A stretch of 64,000 nucleotides of DNA, taken from Boletus sp. NGJ. Taxonomy: Eukaryota; Basidiomycota; Agaricomycetes; Boletales; Boletaceae. The position numbers were made by a program, and so were the translations under genes. The stretch covers positions 62,001 to 126,000 of the forward strand of contig JAGTXK010000095.1 of the NCBI GenBank assembly GCA_019096195.1, written 5' to 3'. Position 1 is the first letter of the stretch, and every line of letters starts with the position of its first letter. The notes under the pieces are model-generated. The model made no database searches, had not been told where the DNA came from, and worked only from the letters and a program-made list of their open reading frames with translations. This document shows positions 1 to 11,910 of the stretch, piece after piece.

Positions 1-172
1 GCGCGCGTCATCTGGGGTAATGGATGTGCTTACCGTTTTACCGGCACCATCGAGACCGATGATGATGATCGAAAATTCTTCTTTCCTGTAGCATTCGACG
101 ATATGTTTGAGGTTGCCAACGAAGTGCTCACCGAGTAAGGTATTCGTGTAGGCCCTTGAGGAGGTGATACAT
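1..172 (-). CDS. ARFRP1: ARFRP1/ARL3-type Arf-like GTPase, 5' part only
   Basis: The gene runs off the left edge. Exon 1 (172-132) begins MYHLLKGLHEYLT; a 46-base GT-AG intron (131-86) follows. Exon 2 (85-34) encodes KEEFSIIIIGLDGAGKT, ending in the P-loop GxxGxGKT that binds GTP phosphates. A donor GTAAGC stands at 33-28 and the next exon lies outside the window. The short start directly followed by K-E-E-F/Y and the P-loop is the layout of ARFRP1 (yeast Arl3), a trans-Golgi GTPase that recruits ARL1 and golgins. Such proteins lack the Arf myristoylation glycine at residue 2, and this one has Tyr there. Family assignment is from recalled homologs; effector regions cannot be seen. Confidence 0.8.
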
Positions 173-641
173 AGTCAACACACCTCATTTAGCGCTTTAC
201 TGTTCGTGACTAAGTGGCAACTTGACCAACTCCGAAGGATACCACTGCGCAGCTCTGCAATTTACGGGCTGACCAGTCAATGGACCTCACCAAACGACAT
301 CAAATGCAAGCTCGTTGACGAATAGTATTGTGTCCGACTGGAGTGAGAAGCATCAAGGCCCAAGGTATGAACACTACCCCCCAACTATACTCCGAGTCAA
401 CACTCTGATCAACTCGCCCTCTATCCGTTCTCCAACTTCAACCAATCTATCATAGATCGCGCAACGATCGGCGGTTGATACACGATGGATCATTGCGCTC
501 AGCGCTGTGTGTTGACACACCAATATCTGTCACCAAAACTTTATGTGATGAGACGGCGCTTGGGACCCTGCGCTCGTCTTCGGGGCGTACTTGCATGGCG
601 CGGTGATATTATTTAATTTGGTTCATATGGCTCTATGAGCA
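173..641. other. intergenic, no gene seen
   Basis: This stretch separates the Arf-like gene from the next possible gene on the plus strand. It holds no open frame of useful length in any frame and no recognised repeat. An AT-rich run, tattatttaatttg near 608-620, could be a core promoter for the small gene that may start at 642. Confidence 0.4.
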
Positions 642-1033
642 ATGGACATCGATGAAAACGTCTACGATCTATCTGCCCATGTACGACAAAGAGACGATCA
701 AGCGCGTCATGTCCTTTATATGGGTCCGAAAAAAAAGACTTCGAGCCCCAACGGACGCGTGAGTTATCACCGATATTCGTTTCTTACTTCGTTTTCGGTT
801 CACGACTGACATCGTCAGCTCATGATCTCTTAGTCCTGCGGGCTTCGAGTCGGCAACGACGAAGGCCAATGGTAGTTTCAGAAGTGCAGGTCGTGCGCGG
901 TGCTACTGATGTATCACCTGCGCGAACAAGCCTCCTGGGCCCGGTTCCGCTTACAGTAACTATCCGTATCGCTGAGCGAACCACGAACCGTTTTGTATAC
1001 ATTTCTGATATTGAGCTATCGCCCAAAATCTAA
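642..1033 (+). CDS. possible small two-exon gene, function unknown
   Basis: A tentative model joins exon 1 (642-758, starting MDIDENVYDL and rich in charged residues) through a GTGAGT...GTGCAG intron (759-889) to exon 2 (890-1033, ending SDIELSPKI and a stop). The product would be 86 residues, without signal peptide, membrane segment or known motif. Support is only the matching phase and good donor; other acceptors in the same intron lead to early stops. It could equally be untranslated or non-coding RNA. I do not recognise it. Confidence 0.22.
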
Positions 1034-1299
1034 TTCGATGTTATCCTTGACGTTGTCGATTAATCAGGCTTTCAGGGATCGCAGGTACCGTGGTAATGCT
1101 GTGGATCGACTTGTACTTGTGGTGACACCGGCCACGATTAGATTATCTGAATGCAACCAACGGAGCAGTTATACATCGGTGACGGTCGTGTAAAGAGATA
1201 CTGCGGGAATTGAATAAATATGGTCTGGATGACAAGAAAGTCTCGAAACTATGCAAAACCGAGTCCCTGTCGACGGGTAAATTGCCGAGACAGGTTTGG

Positions 1300-2779
1300 C
1301 TATTCGATCACCCATTTTCTGACAGCTTCTTTCACGAGTCTAGCCATTTCCTCTTTGGCCTGCTTCTTTGCGCTGTCGGTAATACCAACAAGTTTGTCGA
1401 GCGCACGTGGAGACGTAGAGAGGGGGTCGAATTCGAGGAGGTGGCCGTCTTTCATGGGTATAGACACGAGCGCGGAGGCAGAACTCGACGGCACTGTGGC
1501 CAACGGAACAGGAGGATTATTTGAAAGTGGCGGGACTGCGTCGGATGATGAGAGGAGTTGCGTTCGTGAATTGGAGCGTGAGTGTGTGGCAGTGTGAGGG
1601 GCAACGTTCTGCGTTTGTGAGTTGGTGCGGGTGTGCGTTTGAGAGTGCGTCCCGTTTGTTTGGGGTTGGGGTTCGGCGGCTAGGCTGACGGAGGGATCAC
1701 GCCGGATGACGAAGCTATTGACGCGCTGTAACGTCCTCGATGCATGGTTGTCTGTTTGTTTCTCCTTGCCTTTTCCTTGGAGAAGTGTTTCTTCTTCAAT
1801 GTCTTCCCCAGTGAACCAGCCCAGCCCGAGGGTATATGGATTGGCAAGTGGGGATCCGTTCACGCTAAGCATGTTTTCATCGTGTCGTGGTGCACGTAGT
1901 GTGGGGTATGTTGGTGCTTTGGGAGGTAACATGGTTGGATTGAACGTCGCGCTGGAGGGTGGACGTGTGCGTTGATTGGTGGTAACATTTGGTCGTTTAG
2001 CCGGTGATGTGGCCCGAGCAAGGACAAACGAAGGTGGTTTATTGACCTTATGAGGTGAAGGCTTTGGGACAGGTGGTCGCGTGGTCGTCGTTCTGGAAGC
2101 GCCTGGCGTGCGGTTGACGGCAAATGCACGCGCCATGTTCGAGGGCCCGCCGACGGTTTTTTTCGGTGTGGTAGTCATCATGCGCGCTGAGTGGTGTAGC
2201 ATTGATCAATCCGGTTGGGTAACGCAGGGCACGGTTGATAGCTCACCGTTCTTTGGAGCTTTCGCTTGGTCTCCGTCTTCCCCCTGCCTCTGCCCAGATC
2301 CAGATGCTTCAGCTTCCTCTTGCGCAGCCGCCCACTTTCGCTTCCGCGTATCTCTGTCGATCCCAAACTCTGTTCCACCCATCCGTTCGCTCTGCAAACC
2401 TCGCAAACAAGCCTGGATATCCCCGTTGTACTTATCCGCAAAATCGCCCATGGTAACCCCCCGAACGAGCTTCGGAATACGTGAAATGAGGCCTTCTTGG
2501 TGGAGCCGAAAGTTTTCGAGCGCGACGGCGAGCCATTCCTCGAGTTGGCGAACGCGATGCTCGACTGAGTGGCGTCGTGATAAGAAACGATGACAATGAC
2601 AATGCCGTGTCAAAGACGTTTACGAGAAGGAGGAGACGTCAAGATGGAAGCGAAGCTCGTTGAGGGTGATACACGATGTGGAGGACATGAATGGTGTGCA
2701 TACCTTCGATGTCGAGGTTCTTGATGAGCTGCTGTTTCTCTTCAGGCGTGTATTTACGTGTCGATTGGGGTACTTTCAT
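1300..2779 (-). CDS. nbl1: Borealin (Nbl1/Dasra) homolog, chromosomal passenger complex
   Basis: Three exons (2779-2704, 2564-2247, 2186-1300) join in phase to 426 residues. Residues about 10-85 form the Borealin N-terminal domain: TPEEKQQLIKNLDIE, then EEWLAVALENFRLHQEG, the basic IPKLVRGVTMGDFADKYNGD and ACLRGLQ. In the family this helix bundles with INCENP and Survivin, placing Aurora B at centromeres and the midzone. The middle is long and disordered, rich in Pro/Ser/Thr and basic residues, including TSPAKRP and an SRSNSRTQ run. The last 50 residues (IPMKDGHLLEFDPL ... KEEMARLVKEAV) resemble the Borealin C-terminal region. Yeast Nbl1 is a mini-Borealin of about 73 residues, so this long form is closer to the animal type. 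It is divergent from PET127, with 262 bases between the starts. Confidence 0.85.
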
Positions 2780-3041
2780 GTTGTTTGTTTCGGAGCCCTC
2801 GCCGTGCAACGATCAGATTCTATGCTGACGAACGTCTCAAAACTGTCTTGCTCGGCGTGCTCGGTGTGGGCGCACGGCCTGGGATTTTCAAAGAAAGCTG
2901 TGATCACGTGACCGGTGTACATCTATGCGTGAATTGAGAGTTTGAAAGTGACGTTTCGACTTTGTCCTCGACGTCGTCCACAGCGACGAGCAGACTTTTT
3001 TTTTCAACGTGAACCTTGGTTGTGAGGCTGTTGGGGAGTCC
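2780..3041. promoter_or_regulatory. shared promoter between Borealin (-) and PET127 (+)
   Basis: These 262 bases separate two divergent start codons, so both promoters must lie here or overlap the neighbouring exons. I see no clear TATA box. A poly-T run at about 2996-3004 lies 40 bases before the PET127 start. Confidence 0.4.
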
Positions 3042-6000
3042 ATGCAGACACTGCACCAAAATGCCGCTATTCCAAGACTCGCATCAATCGTCGCCGGGCG
3101 GCGCGTCGTGCAACCATTATATGCTCGGACGTTGTTCGTCTCGCTGCCTTCCAGAGAAGAGCTCATTCCCGACGTTTCTCACCCACCAACACCAGGCCTA
3201 TCTGAAAACCACGGTGATGTTGGTGAACTCCCCTCTGCATCCCGTGAGTCTCGCATTCCGAAGCCACCCAAGAAGAGGAGCAAGACGCCGCCACCTTCTC
3301 CAAAGCCAAAGGAAAAAAAGCATTCCCCCGTGACGCGGAATAAATCCAAGTCCACGCAGACTATCACCGGGGACTCTAAACATCAGAAAAGTGTACGCAA
3401 AGGCAAGGGGGTATCCGCCGCGCGCGAGCACAAAGTATCACGGGAACAGGTTCTTAGTGGGAGTGGTTTTGCCCTAGAGAGCTGGAGCGCTGAGTGGGGA
3501 ATGGATAGTAGGCCCACTTACCGGACATCTGAATTTGGCTGATGCTATTGCGTAGAGTTGGCGCCGCTGCCTACAACGAAGCGTCGTACTGCACCCAAGC
3601 TGCGGGCCAGAAAGGAGTCTGTGCTGGCAGCGTCTAATCTATCGCCACACAGTCGTGTACTTCCTCCACGTCGTATTCCTTATGTGCGCCGTTCGGAAGG
3701 TTACATCTCTGACGAGGTCAAGCAATGCAACAATGTCCTCCGAGGTGCGTCGCGAGATTTCTTGATGTGCAAGTACAATCAAAGTGAAGCCCGCCGAAAT
3801 CATGTTCTGTAGACGTCAAATCTCCTTCTGAGCATAAACCTATCGCTCAGCTTGCGCATGGTCTCGACCGTGTGTTATTCAAGTCAGTGAGGTTAGATTG
3901 TTCAGTTTCTTTCGCTCAATTTACATTATATCCCAAACCACGTGGTCTCGCACCAGCCCAGGCGTATATTGGCTTCGAGATCCTCGTTCTCGCATTTACA
4001 ACTTTACACCATGGCTGGAATCCATACCTGCAGTCACTGATTTCGCTTTCGAGCGGGTGACAGGGTTCGTAAAGAGCTCGACGGATAATGTACGTGACAT
4101 TCGTTGGGTTCGCCCCCGATCATTCACGTCTCCTGATTTGTTGTCTTGTATGAACTCGCATCTGCACATCACCCAGGACCTTTGGAAGATAGCAAAACAA
4201 CACAAACGGCCATTTGCAGGATCGACGTCTTCGTTGACTGGTCTCTTGAGTCATTGTTATTTTTTGATTTCTAGTGACAAAGAGGTGGATACGAGATCAT
4301 TAAGTCGCGCGTTTCTCCACCAGGTGAGTATCCGAGTATCATTAGCATGAAGCAAGTTTGCGATCTTGATAATCATTCTTAATCTACCTACTATCTCCTC
4401 TTTTCCTTTGGAGGGTTGTCTGACAACTATCGATTCCCTCGCACTCATGGACCGTGAACTATTGACAATCGAAACTGACGAGCTTTTGTCAGCCAACGAA
4501 CTTTACCCCCGGCCAACGCATGCCTACATCTGTTGTGCTCAACTATAAGGAAGGGGTGTGGCTAATTGACTCTGATAAGATGGAAGAGTTGGGTGAGAAG
4601 AACGTACTGACGTGGATGGTGAGCCGTTTCTTTAGGTTTATTCGTCGATTTCAGGTTGCCGGAATCGTATGTCAATCACTGCAATCTAGGGAACGATGCT
4701 GGAGAAATTTTTGACTGCCTCCGAGGGAGAGTTCAAAAAGCTTTTGCGTTCTGCCCCCGATGTCGAGGAAGACTTCGATGCAAAGCGAGAAGCCTATCGG
4801 TATGCGATGGTGAGCGATTTCTTGGCAATGTGTAATCGTTTATTTTATTATTATTTGTGTCGTGGTTCCGTGGTCCATAACCAACGTAGTCCGACCGGTT
4901 CGTCATGCGCTCCCAACTTGATTGTTTTGACCCCCGACTACCGGGAACCGGTGTCTTTGACATTAAGACGCGTGCCGCTGTGCCTATACGGCTGGACATT
5001 CTCAACTACGAGGTAAAATATAAATGCGCTCCTTACAATTGACATGATGTCTGGGTTGACAGTTGTCCATTGGCAGGAAAACTCGGGATATTTGATCAAG
5101 ACGCTGACAGGTCCTCTCGAGAGTTTCGAAAAGGAATATTACGACCTCATTCGGAGCGCTTTCCTGAAATACAGGTAAATTAGTCTGTCCTCTCTTTCAC
5201 AAAAAATGCCCATCCTGCTCCAAACCAGCTTCCAAGCACGCATTGGTAACATGGATGGCGTTCTGGTTGCTTACCACAACACAGCGCGGATTTTCGGCTT
5301 TCAATACGTATCTCTCGAGGAAATGGAGGAGAGATTATATGGCTCAGGGAATGGCATGAGGGTGTTTGACAAGTGCGTGTCGTTGCTCGAGAGAGTTCTG
5401 AGTGATGTCGTGTCAATCTATGGAGAACGGGTAAGTTTGTTCCATTTGTGCATCCTGTGCTTTCCTCTTCAGGATCATCACCACCAAGCAGGACAATGCG
5501 TGCTCACCTCCATCTGTAGAGCGTCAAGTGCACTTTCGAGACACGCGAGTTGAGCCAGGAACTCAACGTTTGGATCCAACCTGTCGAATGGGATGAACAA
5601 GTAGAAGGGAAACCGTGTCCAATCACGGAACTCGATGTTCGAGTGGTGAGTTACCTAGATGACCAATGGACGGATGGCGCGAGGGCGGTTGCAGATGGTC
5701 GTGGATGTGGGTGAAATTCTAGCTGCACTTCATGGACTGGTTCTCGGGACCTCACTCACCTTGTTTCATCTGACAGGGGTGGTTCATTGGACGTTGATTG
5801 AATCTGCCCTCGACGAGGTTGAGATTCGTCGGCGACTTGAAGACTCGCGGGATCGCCAGTTTAGGGCACTAAATTTCCCTGTTGGAATTGAGACGATTGA
5901 GGAGATGGAAAAGGCATGGGCGAAAATCGATTTTGGGGGCAAGCAGAGTGCGCAAGAGATGATTGCCGTGATGAAGAGACTTGAATCGCACCCCAAGTGA

Positions 6001-6615
6001 GCTCCCGTCCATTTCGCTTTTTTAGTACCCGCTGACCTGAGACGCTTTTCACATTTGACAAGGGATGCTGCTTTACGTGAGCGATCTGTGAGCGAGGAGA
6101 ATGGGTTGGAGTCTGATGAGCGGGAAGTGTTGAGTCAGGATGACAGCGACAGTACACGTGCATCATCCGCAGACGAAGCAGCACAGGAGACGCACGACCT
6201 TGCCCCGTCCAAATCCCCGTCTCGTCCATCGTCTTTCCGACACCCCTTTCCAAGTTTTCGCGAACCTGGCAACAACATCAAACGACTCCGTCAGCTTGCG
6301 CTTCAGGGCCGAGAAGAGACGTTACGAGAGGAAGCAGAGGGTCGAGAAAAGGTTGTGTGGGGCTCGGCAGACAGTTGGCGGGATGCACAATCGCGGCCGG
6401 TGGAGGGGGACTATTCCACACTTTGTGGTGGCACGTTACCGGGCGCCGACGATCGGTCGGAGTCTTTTAAAGTGGGAGGGGTGGTGGTAGGTATGCGCGT
6501 GGGCGATGGGAACGGGGGGGAGCTCATTGTGGACGATGGTGTCACAGCGGATGTGTCGGCGCTTGGGTTGAGGCATGCGGAGCGACCTTTAGACGACGGA
6601 CGGAAAGATCCCTGA
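3042..6615 (+). CDS. PET127: PET127 homolog, mitochondrial RNA processing/stability protein
   Basis: Thirteen exons join in phase to 877 residues: 3042-3507, 3556-3744, 3813-3882, 3957-4089, 4177-4323, 4493-4618, 4690-4809, 4890-5012, 5077-5174, 5229-5430, 5520-5706, 5777-5996, 6063-6615. The total of 2634 bases is exactly 878 codons. The N-terminus (MQTLHQNAAIPRLAS, then Arg pairs) looks like a mitochondrial presequence. Family hallmarks follow in order: IAQLAHGLDRVLF, YNFTPWLESIP, GSTSSLTGLLS, PTSVVLNYKEGVWLIDSD, PRLPGTGVFDIKTRAAVPIR, SFQARIGNMDGVLVAYHNTA and RDRQFRALNFPVG. Yeast Pet127 is a membrane-associated mitochondrial protein acting in 5' trimming and turnover of mitochondrial RNA, and D-K/GVFDIKTR resembles a PD-(D/E)XK nuclease core (inference). 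The last exon adds a low-complexity acidic and Arg-rich tail. The ATG was chosen because it is the first in frame and opens the presequence. Confidence 0.93.
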
Positions 6616-7995
6616 TGATGGTCATGGTAGGCGATTTGGCAACCACTGCTGATAGAAGATACAACGCGACTGATCGCAATGGCTGGTCTACCGTAAGTGC
6701 GTCGGCACCCCAGTTGTAGATATCGAATGCATGCATAGGTGAATAAACCTGTGCGTTTAAACGACAGAAAATCTTACACCGCCTGAGTATTGGATAGAAG
6801 GTAAGCGTAGTTCGTTCAAGCCTCTCGAATTCTGTGTTGTTCAAGTTCATCTTTTACTCGGCGAATAGTCTAGGCATAAGTTGTGGCAGTATGGTTGATA
6901 TTGGAATCGGAGATGTTCTCGTCGTCCAAAACCGACATCTTGCCATTAATGTTACGCGAGTTGTACGAGTATGTCGTCCCGACGGGACTATGTTCGAACC
7001 CAACATTGGCCACGTTCAAGCGGTTCACGATGGTTCCGTCACCACCATAGGTCAGTTCCGCGTGAACAACAACCTCCGGATCCTGAGGCGCCTCAGTACG
7101 GATGGTCATTAGAAGCTAGGTTCCTTTCACAAGGAAGTACGAACCCTGGGTGGATGGGAGAGGACCTCCCTTGTGGAAGTCGGGCAGAGCGAGTCAGGCG
7201 TAGTTGGTGATGTTATCAAGTAGGCGGGGTTCTGCGCCCTAACTTGAAACACTCCTGCCCATGCTACCCTATATATATGATTGCGTCAATACCGCTGGCC
7301 CCCGTGATATCTACTTGTAACAAGGTCTCTTTGACTCGACCGTGATCGTGTTGAGCACACCCTTGTGTAAGTGACACCAATGTGGCGAATGCTAAGTATC
7401 TGATCATGCACAACATGCGGTTCACACAGACAACCTTGCTGCCGGATTGGTGGCGGTCATGGTGAACTTGATAACTCCACGAAAATTGTGGCAACACAAG
7501 GAAGACGAGAAAGAGGATGTCGAGACGGTGGTCAAGGACACATGGAGGTATTGGATCGAGTGCAAAGAACTTGAACAGGGCGCGATGTGAGTGCATGGCT
7601 ATCCATTTTGCTACGGATACCAACGCTTGAGGGAACCTTTTGACATGTATACATAGTAGCTAACCACAGAGCAAGCATTTTCGGGTGTGGTGGGGAAGGA
7701 CGAAACCGACAAGACTTGGTGATCCCGTGCAGCAGGGCGTGTGGCTAAGACAAAATTTCTTCGTATGGAAGGGGAGCACTCTCTCAAGAATTCGATGACG
7801 TCGTGGCCAGAAACGGACACGTCACTGAACGCTAGCATATAAATACCTACCCGTCGAGCGAGTGGGTCTCTTCTTTTGCTTCTCTCGCCACCAACTTTCC
7901 CACTTCCGACTTGAGCTTGCTCCCGCTGCATGGCACGCATCGCATCAACCACTGCAGGATTCCACGTCGTTCACCTGCCTGATAATGTCCTTGCT
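6616..7995. other. gene-poor stretch with one weak ORF region
   Basis: Apart from the small minus-strand frame listed separately, frames here (for example 7264-7623 and 7611-7952, minus) have no family features. A TATA-like tataaata sits near 7838-7846 and faces the plus strand, but no convincing gene follows it. Confidence 0.4.
6870..7109 (-). CDS. hypothetical 79-residue protein
   Basis: A single open frame on the minus strand starts right after an in-frame stop and encodes 79 residues (MTIRTEAPQDPEVVVHAEL ... HTATTYA). Composition is protein-like, with many Asn, Thr and Val and alternating beta-type patterning, and no low-complexity shadow of a gene on the other strand. There is no signal peptide or known domain. 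It may be one exon of a longer decayed gene. Function is unknown. Confidence 0.28.
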   Translation of the reverse strand: MTIRTEAPQDPEVVVHAELTYGGDGTIVNRLNVANVGFEHSPVGTTYSYNSRNINGKMSVLDDENISDSNINHTATTYA

Positions 7996-8560
7996 TCACT
8001 GATCATCCGTGCATAGCACGCCTGTGCCCAGCTGACGACGGTCATGTATAGTGGTCAGTCGGATGACGCGGGTGGCAGGGGTGGCTCACGTTCAATGGTC
8101 TCCGTTGAACGTGGATGCGTTGGCTGGGGAAATGGTGGAGAACTGTAAGTTGGTCTGCAGTACCCCTGTCGCGAGCGATGTGATAGCGACGAGCATGCGA
8201 CATGTTCAGGGTGGTCGATGTTGGCTATATGCGCTCGAATTAGTGAGGGATGAGCGCCGATCTGCCCTTCAAATCACCCCCGCTGGGAAAGCATTTCGAT
8301 GTGTCCTGTGCGTGAGCGGTTAGTACTTTAGCTGCTTTCGTACTCAACAGAGCGGCCACACTCGTTACCACAACCGTACTTCCCCATCGTCCCGCGCTGA
8401 GTGTTCCATGGATCATCCGTGCATAGCAGCACTCTTCTTCCCCAGTTGACGATAACCATCTATAGCAATGGTCATTGGATGATGCTGGTTGTTGGGCTGG
8501 CTCACATTCAATGGTCCCTGTCGAGCATTTATGCGTTGACTGTCAGATGGCTCCGAGTTG
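7996..8560. repeat. two diverged direct repeats of about 150 bases
   Basis: The segment from about 7998 (atcatccgtgcatagc, then a ccagctgacgac block, ggtcagtcggatga, ggctcacgttcaatggtc) recurs from about 8408 (atcatccgtgcatagc, ccagttgacgat, ggtcattggatga, ggctcacattcaatggtc). Identity by eye is roughly 75-80 percent with small indels. Neither copy keeps a long frame. They may be exons of a duplicated and decayed gene or an old repeat. Confidence 0.55.
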
Positions 8561-9404
8561 GCCTGTTGGCGCTGTCGTTGGTGGACCGATAGACACTGGA
8601 GACTCTCACAGATACAAGGAGGACCTTGTACAGGAACTGCTCTCTGTCTGCGCCTGTGCGCTAGCTCGACATGCATGTTTGTTTCACCTGCGATGAAGCA
8701 GTGTCTGTCAGTATGTCAGGTCACCATAAACCCAGGTATTGGCCCCTGCAGCCGATCGCTTCCCGCCTCGGCTTAACCAATTGAGTGTTGGATAAGTATC
8801 GCTTCCCATGCGCTGTTCACGCTGCCAGTGATTTTCCCGTCTCTGGTAGATGGGCCGCATAGTCGCGTCGTTCAACGCCAGTCGTGGATGGTGAATCGGT
8901 ATTTGTTAATGGACTATGTCATTATCCAATCAGGCGCTGCTAGCCTGCTTGCAGGCGCAACGATCATCATGCGAGGGCTTTACATCTACAATAGCCCTGT
9001 GTCGCCAGCGACAGTGTTCGATATTGCCTCTCAGTCCGCTGCACGTGGCCCTCCTACTTTCCTGGCCCGTTCATTCACTGTTCGACAGGTGTTGACATCA
9101 CTCTTGAATGTGGTCAGGGTGGACTTGGAGTCATAAGTCGTGTGTAAAGAGCATGAAACGATTGCAAGTTAAGGGCAAGAGGGTCGAGGATCCCGAACTG
9201 AGCGACCTACACTGTGTACATGAAGATCTCGGTCGCTAAAAAATGGAATACAAGGTGGAGATTAGCAACATCATCACGATGGGAGCCAGTAAAATTTACA
9301 AGCTCCAGCAGTGTTTGCAGGCGTTCTGGAGGCCGTGTGAGAAATTGTAAACTTGACCGTCACCCATACGGAGATGCGCGGAGTTGGAAGCTAATGTTGG
9401 TATC
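8561..9404. other. no supported gene
   Basis: A plus-strand frame at 8828-9136 (102 residues, moderately hydrophobic: LLAGATIIMRGLYIYN) is the only candidate. It lacks a matched splice context or family likeness, so I do not call a gene. The rest shows nothing recognisable. Confidence 0.35.
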
Positions 9405-9810
9405 ACGGTTGATCGATTCGTGGTCTCATGCTTCTGTCACCATTCCACGACGAGCGTATTGGGTTTGCCTACTTCCGCGTCCCCCACTGCATCTCGCCAC
9501 ACTTTGATCCAGGTGTGATACGGCCGGAGCATGTCTAACATCACCAGGCACTGTGTCTAGGCGATTCCTAGTTTCCACAGCCCTTGGCGTGGTGGAACAC
9601 CTTCGTACGTCTACGCAGTACGTCTAACACTACGTTTTGACTTTAAAACTCTTAGATGGTGGTCGACGTTGGGGGATATACGGCGATGATCTTGGCATCA
9701 CGGTTTGAAGTTCTTAATTCGTTTGCATGGAGCTTTGCCATTTTAGATCAACTCGGAATAGTTAATTCGTCGAACGCGCACACGTGCAGAGTTACCTTCT
9801 TCGCACTTGG

Positions 9811-9828
9811 ACGATTCGCATAAATACC
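9811..9828 (+). promoter_or_regulatory. TATA-like core promoter of the left UNC93 gene
   Basis: The sequence acgattcgcataaatacc lies about 40 bases before the start codon and is conserved in the right copy (13394-13411) while neighbouring upstream bases have diverged. Conservation plus position supports a core promoter role. Confidence 0.45.
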
Positions 9829-9862
9829 CTTCTATTCTTGTTTCAGCATTTTCACCACCACC

Positions 9863-11910
9863 ATGTCCGACTCACAGGCAGAAGCTGCAAAACTTGGTAG
9901 CGATAGTAGTTCTGAAGACTCTGGCTCACAGCAGCAGCCTGCGATATTCGAACGTCCGACAGGATGGCGACGAATCTACTACCACCCGGTTCTCCAGGTC
10001 GCACTACTAGGATTCGTCTGTTTCATGTGTCCTGGCATGTTCAACGCGCTCACTGGCCTTGGTGGAGGTGGACAAGTGAACACAACAGCCCAAGCAAACG
10101 CAAGCGCCGCGCTTTACTCGACTTTTGCCTTCTTCGGATTCTTCTCTGGGTGAGTCAGAAATGCATCCTGGCATTCGGAGAATGGGGCAGTAATTAACGA
10201 TTCGCGAAAGATCGATCAACAATCTCCTTGGGCCACGACTGACGCTCATGTTGGGGACATGGGGATACTCTTTATACATTTCTGCCTTTTTGTATGTCTT
10301 CCTCTTCAAGGCAGCTTCAAGGCAATTCCGCTTAATTGACCGTTAGGGCTGTAAATATTCACCCCGGCGCAGGTGATTTTGTCACCGTTGCCGGTGCTAT
10401 CCTCGGAGTTTGTGCTGCCTTGCTATGGACTGCACAAGGTTCCTTGATGATGGCATATCCAACTGAGGCTCAGAAGGGAGCTTTCATCGGCATATTCTGG
10501 GCAATCTTCAACTTGGGTGGTGTGGTAGGTTCTGCGGTCGCCTTCGGGCAGAATTTTCACTCGACAGTAAGTTGAGTTGTCCGGCAATTTAATCCCAACA
10601 CTCATTCTTCTTGCAGGCTGGATCAGGTATGATTTAACCCGCCGTCCGAAATTTTTGACTGATGGGATTTTGTCGATGTCAGTTGGCAACGGAACCTACG
10701 TAAGTATCTACAAAAGAAAAGAAAAATCCTTGTTGACGAGCTATCTGTAGATCGGTTTCTTGATCCTTACGCTCGTCGGGGTCGTCCTTCCGATTTTCAT
10801 GGCCGACCCGTATAAGATAGTCCGCACCGATGGCACGAGAGTGGTCCGAGTCAGACATCCTTCGTGGAAAACTGAATTCATCAGTCTCTTTGTCGCACTC
10901 AAAACGGATCCATGGATTCTGCTGCTCTTTCCCATGTTCTTCTCCTCCAACTGGTTCTACGCTTGGCGTCAGTGTTTCAGCTTCCATTTTCAAATGCCTT
11001 TCGATTGTATGAAGCTAATTCGCAATGTTTGGGGATGACACAGAATTCAACGATTACAACGGAGCCATCTTCACTATCCGTGCTCGGGGATTGAACAATT
11101 TCGTCTACTGGTCGTCTCAGATCTTTGGTTCCCTCTTCATCGGATACGTCATCCTCGACCAAACACGGTACCGACGAAGAGTTCGTGCCTTTGCTGGTTG
11201 GGTCCTCGTGTTTGGTATGGTATTCGTCATACACATCTGGGCTTACTTCTACCAAAGGTGAGTAGACCATGACACGATGCCCATGTGGTCTCAAGAACTC
11301 ATTCTGTCTGACCGCCAGAACGTACACACGTCAGAGCGTATCGCTAGCGACCGATATCGATATTTACAGTAAAGACTACCCAGCACACGTATGGCTCATG
11401 ATCTTTTACGGTCTTCTCGACTCCATGTTGCAAACGTATGCATATTGGCTGATGGGTGCCATGTCCAATGACCTAGCCAAACTCGCCGTGTTCACCGGGT
11501 TCTGTAAGTGACAGTTCCCACCCGGTAAACGACCGAGTGAGCTTATCCCACGATGGCGTACCTGCCCTTCATAGACAAGTCCCTCCAATCGTGTGGCTCG
11601 GCGGGTGTATGGCGTGCGGACGGCGTCGGGTTACCGTGAGTTCTCCTGCATTTCCCCTGCGAGTTAAACACGACTGATCTGGGACGCATTCGAAAACTGG
11701 CGTGATGACAGATATATGAACATCTTCCTCTCGACGTGGGTGTTGACCGCTGCCGGGATGGTGTTTGCCTTCCCGATGGTCTATTACCGCGTCCGCGATC
11801 ACACCGAGAACGCAGAGGACATGTGAGTGGCTCAAAAGCCTAATTTTCGTTTTTGTGATTCCGGATGCTCACGTCCTCGCAGCTTACGTGTGGAAAGCGA
11901 CAAGGAGTAG
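9863..11910 (+). CDS. UNC93-like (DUF895) major-facilitator membrane protein, left copy
   Basis: Eleven exons give 476 residues: 9863-10149, 10211-10291, 10347-10566, 10617-10626, 10683-10699, 10751-10967, 11044-11257, 11319-11503, 11575-11635, 11712-11822, 11883-11910. Two exons are only 10 and 17 bases. After a Ser/Gln-rich cytosolic N-terminus the protein enters the family start (GWRRIYYHPVLQVALLG) and conserved blocks MCPGMFNALTGLGGGG, SINNLLGPRL, LLWTAQGSLMMAYPTE, NFVYWSSQIFGSLFIGY and DSMLQTYAYWLMGA. About ten to twelve hydrophobic segments are expected. Fungal UNC93-like proteins are plasma or internal membrane proteins of unclear substrate; solute transport or ion-channel regulation is family inference. 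The acceptor and donor pairs match those of the right copy exactly. Confidence 0.9.

Noticed and set aside
6985-7000. gttcgaaccc resembling a tRNA T-arm
   Set aside because: No acceptor stem, D-arm or anticodon stem could be folded around it.
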